Positions 35,247-42,452 of a DNA stretch of 42,452 nt are shown here, piece by piece. A program made the translations under genes and the position numbers. Under the pieces are notes generated by a model that had not been told where the DNA came from, ran no database searches, and saw only the letters and a list, made by a program, of their open reading frames with translations. This DNA comes from Bondarzewia mesenterica (taxonomy: Eukaryota; Basidiomycota; Agaricomycetes; Russulales; Bondarzewiaceae): assembly GCA_004802705.1 (NCBI GenBank), contig SGPL01000287.1, positions 1 to 42,452 of the forward strand. Reading direction: 5' to 3'. The number at the start of each line of letters is the position of its first letter. The first letter of the stretch is position 1.

Positions 35247-38200
35247 CAGATGAGACCTGAATGAAGCGCGCAAAGCCGGACGAGAATGTCTTGGTAAGAA
35301 GAGGAACGCCTCGGAGATACCCTCTACGCAGAGAAGTGTTTCGAGCTGAAGGAAGACTGATACACTGCCCTTCCGAATATAGGACGTCCTGCGCGGAGAG
35401 CGAGCGAGCCTGTGGTGGATCCTCAGATTGGGCGGTTGAATCATTGGCTTGACACGGACTCCTCCCTGGTGATGCTATGTATGTATGTACTGATATACTG
35501 TGTACAGCTTTCTGTTCCACTGTTACAATTGAACTATGCCTTAGCACCGATCTTCAGCCCGTCGCCGTATTCCGCTTTGATACTATGCGCCCCCACACGG
35601 ACGATCGAACAACATACGCAGCCCCCAACATGACGGAGCACCTGTCGACAGAGTCGAGAGACGGGTCAAGAATCAACAGCGTTCGCGGCTTTTTTTGCCA
35701 AATGATGCTAAAGCTACCCGCTATCTCTTTTGGAGAAGGCGGGAAGGAGGGAAGGGAAGCCACGAGTAAGCTAGTGTCTGGCTAGGCAACCAGATACATG
35801 TTAGCGTATCTCTAGCCAGGTAAAGTTCTGTACGCCCTCATTCGTCGAGACTCCCAGGACGGTGGTGCGCACGCGTCCGCCGACGGCATCCCATAGGGCC
35901 AGAGGCGATAATCCATCCTTGGTGCACCCGCGCAACCACCTGACCCGAGGTGTACTTGGGCGCCTCCGTCAAAAAGCTGTGTGTGGACCAGGACAACGCG
36001 CGTGGTCTCCTCCAGTCCATCCCGTTTACAGTGCGGGTAAATGCACATATCATAGTACAGTACAGGGAGTAAGCCATACATGATTCAGAACCCCCTCCCA
36101 CCTTTGCCGGGGGGGCACCGACGATTGGAACGTATATGTACCCAGGATCCGGACCTGGTCCTGTGCCATCATGAGAAAGCGGGGGAAGCCCATGATTCAT
36201 TCATTACTGTAATGAAGGGCAGGATAACGACTGGGTTCGAAGAGACCCCCCCTTCCTCCCCATATCACAGTGTAAGGGGGTGTTCGCAACGAAACGCGAA
36301 TCTCGGAAGCATCCATCCCGGCATCCTGTTGAGTCCCCACGAAGTTCGAACCACACCCGAAGGCGCAAAAGACGCCCGAAATTGCTGCTCCGCCCGTGCT
36401 CGTACCGTACTGTATGTACGGTATATAGTTTACAGCACTTATCGTAATTGTAGGACGTGGTGGCGAGTGACGAAGTGCCCTGACATACATACATACGCGA
36501 TAAGGCCTTGCCTTCGAAAAGAGTCGATTTTTGAGTGAGGAAGCGGTAACTTGGGCTGCAGAAACCCCCATTTGTGCATGTGTAGCGTCTCTCCCTCTCT
36601 CTCTTCCCTCCCCTCGCCCTTCTATCATCGTCATTTTTTGCGAACCTTGACTCCCCCGTCCGGGACTTCTCCGAACCACTAGTAAATGTACGTAGATGCA
36701 CGCGTACATGTACTCAGTATGTACAAATCATGTACTTGTACATGCGCGGGCCGTTTCCCCCCTGTCTTTTATATAATATCCAGCTCGATCCAGCCACCCT
36801 GCGCGATGACAGCAAAGTAAAAGTAAAGCGAATCCATGTATTGTTGAAACCCGTGCCTCGCAAGGGGGAGGGAGAGGGAGCGAGAAGATGGGCTGGGGAG
36901 AAAAAACGGGGGTACGGACCAAATAAAAACGGTCGACCCTTACACTGTACCTTCACCACATATGAACCTAGCTTCACGCCGACGCGCGGACCCGCTGAAG
37001 GTTCGAAACGTATGTAATGCATATAAACCATACATAAGTTACAAGCAGTCGTCGACCCTGAAACAAAAACCATACGGGGTCAGCGCTCGCTCGGCACCAC
37101 TATATGATAAGTTAAGCACGACCAGCTAGGTCTTTTGACGCTCGGCAAGCCGGCGAACGGGTCCAGAGGGCCGTGTTGCGCTGAACTTACCTTACCTCTA
37201 GCTCTCCCTCGAGGGGAGGAGGAGAGGCAGAGGGTCACCGGTGTAACCAAGGAAAGGACTGAAAAAGAGTTCCCCACAAGTTCCGGAGGGGCGTCTCTTC
37301 GAGGAACGGGACCAAATACGTATGTACGTGTGTACAAATTCGACGACGACGCCGGCGGCGAAGGGGTCTCGACTCGATCACCTACTCGGGGACGCCACGA
37401 AAATAAAATAAAAATAAAGCTTCCGTCGGAGCCTAATCAAGCTGGAGCACTTGCCGGATCCGAGAGTCGCTCGGCCGCGGTGTGAAAACAACTTACAGCA
37501 GGTCTACCGCTACACAATGTATGTACATACTTACGCCCGCGGACCTAGACTGCATCATGGGGTATCGATCGTCATGGTCGTATATATGTACTTACGCGGC
37601 TAGACAGGTCATGCCGGCGGCCAACGTTTCAGCGGCCCCTCGGTTCCAAAACCTTACACGAAAAAGCTAAAGGATCATAAAGTTCCGCCCGCGCTCCACT
37701 CAATTGAAGCTTTGAAGGACGAATAGGCGTACGTCTGTGTGCTGCATCCTTCGCGTTTATTCGAATCACGAGGGTTGTTTGTAATTCTACCTAACATTAC
37801 ACGACATAAGTAACAAAAAAAAAACTGCGACAAGCTGTATGTACGTTGTGGCGGTGGATATAGGGGGTGGAGAGGGGCTAGTGGGTCAAGGGGACTACGT
37901 CCAAAGAGATGGATGGCCCGGAGAAAAAGGAAGGTACGAAAAACGAAGGGAAGAAGTGTTGGCAAGAAAATAAAATAAATCAAATACGTTGGGGGACTCA
38001 CAATGAAACGAGAGCAGCGAGAGAAAAAAAGAGCACAGATGGAGCGTGTAAGCGAAAAGAAAAGAGATGCCGGAAAGGTGATACAATGCCATGGGGTTAC
38101 ATGATGTTGAACCGAAACGCCGCTTCGATACCAGGCCGAACGACGCTCCAGGAGCAATGCAAAAAAAGGGGGGTTGTAACAAACGAAAAAAAAATGGGCC

Positions 38201-38348
38201 AGGAGCATCGTTTTGGGAGACCAATAAATAAATAAACAATCGAGCGTTGGGCCGAGGTGCACTATCGAACAGCATTCCAACTAGATGAGCAAGAAGAGAA
38301 AACATGCAAGGGAAGGGAAGAGCGGAGGGAGAAGGGAGACGCGCGCGT
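35247..38348. other. 3.1-kb gene desert rich in TATGTAC motifs
   Basis: No frame here has coding character; the longest are chance frames on GC-rich sequence. TATGTAC or its complement recurs (35484, 36413, 36718, 37321, 37520, 37585, 37838). GTAC occurs six times within about 60 bases near 36685-36740. The right end (about 37700-38348) probably holds the 3' UTR of the GATA-factor gene, with A-runs and a purine-rich plus strand. CT-tracts lie near 36590-36620. The region may hold long regulatory or non-coding RNA sequence. Confidence 0.5.
36404..36422. repeat. Perfect hairpin ACCGTAC-TGTAT-GTACGGT
   Basis: A 7-bp perfect inverted repeat with a 5-bp loop lies in the gene desert. Its loop and right arm contain the recurring TATGTAC motif. 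It could be a dimeric-factor binding site or a structured RNA element. Confidence 0.6.
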
Positions 38349-39954
38349 TCACGCAAGGACGGCCATCTTGTTGCCTTGTGCCTGCCCCGATGAAATATCG
38401 GTCATCGGGACCGTCTGCCAACCGGTAACCTCGGACATAGACTGGGATACACCGGACACGTCGACGGGGAGGGACGCCCTCCGACTGAGCATCTCTGCCT
38501 CGACCGACGCGGGGGAACCATAGTCAAGGGCCATAGCCGACCTGCGCGGCGAGGTCTGGCCAGACTGGAAAGAAGCAATGTCCGACAACGGCGCATTCGG
38601 CAGGCGAATTCCGCCATCCCGCGGCCCGAGCGGAGGGGACTGCGAAGAACGGGACTCCAACGGCAGCGAGAAGCTCGTCGTTGCTGGCGAGTTGTACGAG
38701 GAAGGGGGTGCGGAACCTGACGAAGAGTACACAGAGACTACGCAGAGGACTCATCAGCACGGAGGCGGTTGAGAACAGGGAGAAAAAACTGACCGGAATC
38801 GTCCCAGTCGCTGCTCGAATGAACGGAAGACGTGGAAGAGACGGATGCCCTCCGAGACATGACCATATCGCCGTCTGGCTCCTTCTTGACCAGAGAAGCG
38901 ACCTTGGAAGCCGGCGATCCCGATCCCGCTTTGGACTGCTTCCTGGACTTGTTGCCCGTGCGCAGCTCGTCGAAACGAAGGGGACGGGGACGCAAGTGGG
39001 TGCGCTCGTAGAGCCCACACTTGTTGCAGACGATCTTGCCCGGGTTGAGGGTCGATCGTCGCCAACTGGGGGGTTCGGTCTGAGAGCAGTTGAAGCAGCG
39101 GCGACGCAAGTACTGGGTCTCCTTGGAGGCAGCGTCGTCGGTGTGCTGGACGGGAAGACCGGTGTGCGGGGAGAGGTAGGAAACGGGGTGAATGGAACCA
39201 GAGGAGGGAGGGCGATAGAGGCAGGTCTGAGAGGGAACGATGACGGGGGCGGTCTCCTCCATTTTGATGTGGTGGTCCATTCTGTCAAAGTCGTGGTAGG
39301 AAGAGGCGGGGGAGGAGGTGAGGGAGGCGGAGAGATCTAGGCGGTTTGAGAGGAGGGAGGGGTCGGGACCGAGAGAAATAAGCTGGGGCGAGTGGTCGAC
39401 CATGGACATGGGCTCGCCGTAGAGGGTATCAGAGCGTGACGCGAAGGGATCCATGATGGGCTCGCTGTCTTGGGGAATAAACGTGGCGTGGGGGTATTGG
39501 ACAGCATCATCGCGATCCTGTCGAACGTACGGATAGGTAGCGCGGCGGAATGTTGCGGAATCTGGGTGGAACACGTCGACGCGGTGGGGGGGAAGGATGC
39601 CAGTCCGCGGGGACGGTCTGCTGGTGGTGGTGGTGAACGTACAAGTCCTGGTGCGAGAGGGGAAGTTCTGAAGCAAAGTCGTGATCATACAGCTCCTGGA
39701 GAAGGGAGCCGCGGGAGGCGTGAAAGGGAAGGGAGGCAGCATGGACACCTGGCCACATGGAGACGTTCTCGGGTGCGACGGTGTGGTCGTCGGACAGGGG
39801 GTCTGCGAAGATGTTCCGCACGGGGTCCATTTCGACCTTGAAGTGGGCGGGGGGAGTGGGCGAAGGGGGCGAGGTCGTCTGTGCGAGGGGAGGGAGTGCG
39901 GGGGGTGGACGAGTCGGAGTAGGGGGTGTAGGCGTCAAAGTGGAAGGGGTCCAT
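38349..39954 (-). CDS. GATA zinc-finger transcription factor, frame broken twice in this sequence
   Basis: Two exons (39959-38794, holding the ATG at 39954, and 38716-38349) encode about 508 residues if two single-base overcalls are allowed. The zinc finger (39097-39017) is CFNC, a 19-residue loop (SQTEPPSWRRSTLNPGKIV), then CNKC, with the GATA-type WRRS and the basic tail GLYERTHLRPRPLRF. A KxKK-like patch (RTGNKSRKQSK) follows. The rest is Ser/Pro-rich, with a short His run near residue 115. The frame slips by one at 39849-39854 (6 C on the coding strand) and at 39586-39592 (7 C). Removing one C from each run restores a single frame. A start at 39830 (MDPVRNIF) would need only one correction. 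Such factors bind GATA-like DNA and control nitrogen, iron, light or development genes; which one is not shown. Confidence 0.8.
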
Positions 39955-40124
39955 GCGAGCTGTGGAGGGGGGATGTGAGCGACAATCGACGGAGGGAGGG
40001 CGAGAATAAATACCAGAAAAGAGAAGATAAAATATAAAGATAAAAGGGAATACCGAGGACGGGAAGGACGAGGAGACAACGGCGCTGGGCTGGTTCGGTT
40101 TTGAAGCAGAAGGTCAGGGTCCAT
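39935..40124 (-). promoter_or_regulatory. Spliced upstream ORF overlapping the GATA-factor start
   Basis: An ATG at 40124 opens MDPDLLLQNRTSPAPL. A GT-AG intron (donor after 40054, acceptor before 39959) fuses it to the next exon in a frame that stops at 39937-39935, 20 bases past the main ATG at 39954. The uORF would encode 31 residues and overlap the main start. Overlapping uORFs usually reduce translation of the main frame. It depends on the leader intron being real and used. Confidence 0.35.
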
Positions 40125-42452
40125 GACATAAGCCTGTGCATCGCGAGTCCCACTCGGGCCTAGCGTCTCACGCTTCTGCAATCGCCGGCCTCGTGGTTCT
40201 TCCTCCGTGCCCGGCAGCCTGGCCAAGCGCGCACTGTGACGACGTCCTGAGCGGTGCACGCATCTCAGCTCGCCGGACTTTGCCCTCCGAACCCTCCCCC
40301 CTTTCTCATGGGAATCGAAGCACCCACGGACAGCCCACCACCTCGGTCACCTCAGCTCGCGTCTCACTTTCCAAATTCGCGACTCTCCCTCCAATTCCCA
40401 CGTGCTCTGTACCCATCTCTTTTACTCTCCCAATCACAGCCGCGCCGAACCGACTTCCCATTGTCCTTCTTCACGTGCTCCCCTCATGACATAACCCCCC
40501 TGGTCGCCTACCGCGTTTAATTGCGAACCGACAATACGAATACCACAAACTCATCGCGACTTCTTCCGCGTGAGCGCCCTCTCAAAATGCCCCGCAACCC
40601 CGTCCGCAATCCCTCCAGCGCACGGTCTCCACATTTGAATTCACACAGGGTGCAATCATAAGAATGGAACGTCGACACGACCCCCCGCCCACGCACAGAG
40701 TCACCGCGACTCGGTAGACGCCGATCACAGTGCCAGGCTGTTGCGCCCACCTGTGCACCACACGTGTAATAATAAACCTGACTCCCCCCGGCGGCGTTCA
40801 TCCACATGTGAGACATACAGCATACGTATCGTCCTGTATGCCCACCAACGCACACAGTAAGGTCCGCACCCGAGACATACGTTCCAGTCAGAGCAGTGGC
40901 CACTCCCCTCGCGTCTCCGGCATCCATGACTTGCACCGTCTTCTTCCAAGCAAAGACAATGCTTTGCGCCCACGGACCGGGGACGGGCGGTGTGCGCTTC
41001 TCCGGCGCTCGTGGGCGCCTATGGGCGCTGCAAACCTCTCGCGAAGCCCTCTGAGAATCTCACAGCGGTACAGCCGAGACCAGAGCAATGCTCCGCCCGT
41101 CGTCCATTGTCCTTTGCCAAATTCAAAATTCAAAAATCCGTCAAGGGAGGACGCGCGCGCGAGACGTACCACACAAGCGCCCGGACGGCGACAGCGGGTG
41201 ACCGCGGCGGCCAGCGCGTCGACAGAGCTGAGTGTATATGACATTGCGCAGGCTGTCACGACTCATGCATCGGCTGTACACATACAGCGACGCCGTCATG
41301 ACATGTGTACATACCGACATCCCCAAGTTGACCCACCCCGCGCCGTGCTGGCTACATTACAGTAATTCCAAGCGATCCACTTCAGCCGCTAGAGCTCGAG
41401 TATGCTGCAGACTTCGGAAAGCTAGCTGGATGGATGGATGAACGGGACCGCTCCGTTTCGGACCCTTTCCGTGGACCCTCGCGTAATCCTGGGGGCCTCT
41501 CCCCGCGTGAGTGTACCCGAAACCACATGTTCATGAATTTAGCAAAAAAGGGAAAAACCGAATGACCAGGAAAAAAATAGAAGAAGAACACTAGGGCGGG
41601 AGCTGTGGAATTCGGGAAAGGAAAGGGGGGAGAGAGAAAATCGCGCGATTCCGCATTTCCCCCAGGTAGTGTTCCTCTGTGTTCCTCCCCTCTCGGCAAG
41701 GTCGAACAGGCAAGACGGCAGCGTGCTCGCGCCCGCTCGGAGGATTCTTCAGATTCGTGCAAACAGCAGTTTGGATGTTATCGCATGCACACACTAGTAC
41801 GCCGCCACAAACGTGTGCCGCCGCATCTCCCGGACCAGCTGTCGCGTCGCAGATAAGCATTAGNNAAGAGAAGCAAAAAAAAAAAGCGGGCGCGATTTGG
41901 GCGCCGCCGCCGCGTCCATTCTGCAATTTTTGCGGCGCGCGCGTTCTTTCCATATACCACGCCCCGCCCCCCCATGCACGCGCCGGATCCAAATGGAAAA
42001 AAAGGCGCTGTCGAGTCGCAGAGGGGATTCAGACAAGTACGTAGATGAGCGGCGGAACAAATTTTTTTCGAATTCGATACCACGGATTGCCACAAACGTT
42101 CGTTTTGTGGCGCAATAGAGTCAGTCGCTCCCCAGCACTGAAATATTGAAAAGGAAACCTATTTTGGTTTTCGGAGATCGAAATATGTATATACCTATAT
42201 TTGTGTGTGTTTGTGCGCGCGTGTTACCCTGGATACGCCTACCGTTGACGAGCGTGGCCAGGTCTGTTTAAGGAAGGTATTGCTTATGTATCAGCGGTGC
42301 CAGGGGCATACTGGCACTGCGTGATCATCTAGTCTGTGACGAGGGTTTCCTTAGCATAATATATCCAACTTGGAGACTAAATAAAACATATATTTTATTA
42401 AACAATTGACCATTTAAGAAATGAGATTACACAGACAACCATACACCACCCA
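40125..42452. other. Non-coding upstream region with a short assembly gap
   Basis: About 2.3 kb without a supported gene, probably the distal promoter of the GATA factor. It is GC-rich and C/A-rich to about 42000 and A/T-rich afterwards. A GTACATA motif, the complement of the desert motif, occurs at 41307-41313. Two undetermined bases at 41864-41865 sit next to an A-run and mark a gap or low-quality site. Frames such as 40730-41365 have chance-like composition. Confidence 0.5.

Noticed and set aside
36226..36245. tRNA B-box-like sequence GGTTCGAA
   Set aside because: No matching A box, acceptor stem or cloverleaf could be folded around it; the same holds for GGTTCGAA near 36996.
38681..39340. 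219-residue plus-strand ORF
   Set aside because: It is the reverse-strand shadow of the GATA-factor coding region.
40730..41365. 211-residue plus-strand ORF in the GATA upstream region
   Set aside because: Composition looks random for GC-rich DNA, with no motif and no plausible splice context.

Overview
This window is nuclear DNA of a basidiomycete fungus, almost certainly an Agaricomycete (mushroom-forming class). The evidence is dense short spliceosomal introns (mostly 45-65 nt, GT-AG with a few GC-AG), housekeeping proteins that read like basidiomycete homologues, and two gene families I recognise only from Agaricomycetes. No rRNA, tRNA, prokaryotic operon or CRISPR feature was seen. All gene models were built by hand. 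In almost every model the exon lengths sum to a multiple of three and the splice phases agree.

Layout, left to right. (1) 59-2333 (-): Ytp1-type multipass membrane protein. (2) 2334-4947: gene-poor stretch holding a 0.97-kb inverted-repeat transposon-like element (3892-4860) with its own spliced acidic ORF. (3) 4948-8862 (+): a 1,100-residue gamma-tubulin complex component (GCP5-like). (4) 9207-10497 (-): von Willebrand A-domain protein with an N-myristoylation-type start. (5) 11137-11804 (+): short cysteine/histidine-motif protein of a mushroom family, probably cut short. (6) 12296-14018 (-): PCI-domain protein of the CSN12/Thp1/PCID2 family, head-to-head with (7) 14293-15207 (+), a DsbA/thioredoxin-fold protein. 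(8) 15337-17578 (-): mitochondrial GatB. (9) 18451-19326 (+): Agaricomycete protein with two RVWLR modules. (10) 19793-22555 (-): nuclear poly(A) polymerase. (11) 23096-24915 (-): secreted, membrane-anchored parallel beta-helix protein.

Right half. (12) 24916-26714: gene-poor. (13) 26715-27902 (-): IST3/RBMX2 splicing factor, sharing a 137-bp head-to-head promoter with (14) 28040-30143 (+), eIF3d. (15) 30280-31670 (-): rhomboid-like protein with a C-terminal UBA domain (Dsc2/UBAC2 type). (16) 32119-33891 (-): 2-dehydropantoate 2-reductase. (17) 34141-35246 (+): NTF2/SnoaL-like protein. (18) 35247-38348: a 3.1-kb gene desert studded with TATGTAC motifs and a perfect hairpin. (19) 38349-39954 (-): GATA zinc-finger transcription factor whose frame is broken twice at C homopolymers and whose spliced leader holds an overlapping uORF. 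(20) 39955-42452: non-coding upstream region with a 2-base assembly gap.

The genes do not form a pathway. They are typical neighbours on a fungal chromosome, several RNA- and translation-related (poly(A) polymerase, IST3, eIF3d, GatB, CSN12/Thp1-type). The most interesting items are the inverted-repeat element with its unknown ORF, the GATA locus (frameshifts, uORF, 19-residue zinc loop, motif-rich desert), two independent GC-AG introns, and several micro-exons. I saw no clear novel multi-gene system.
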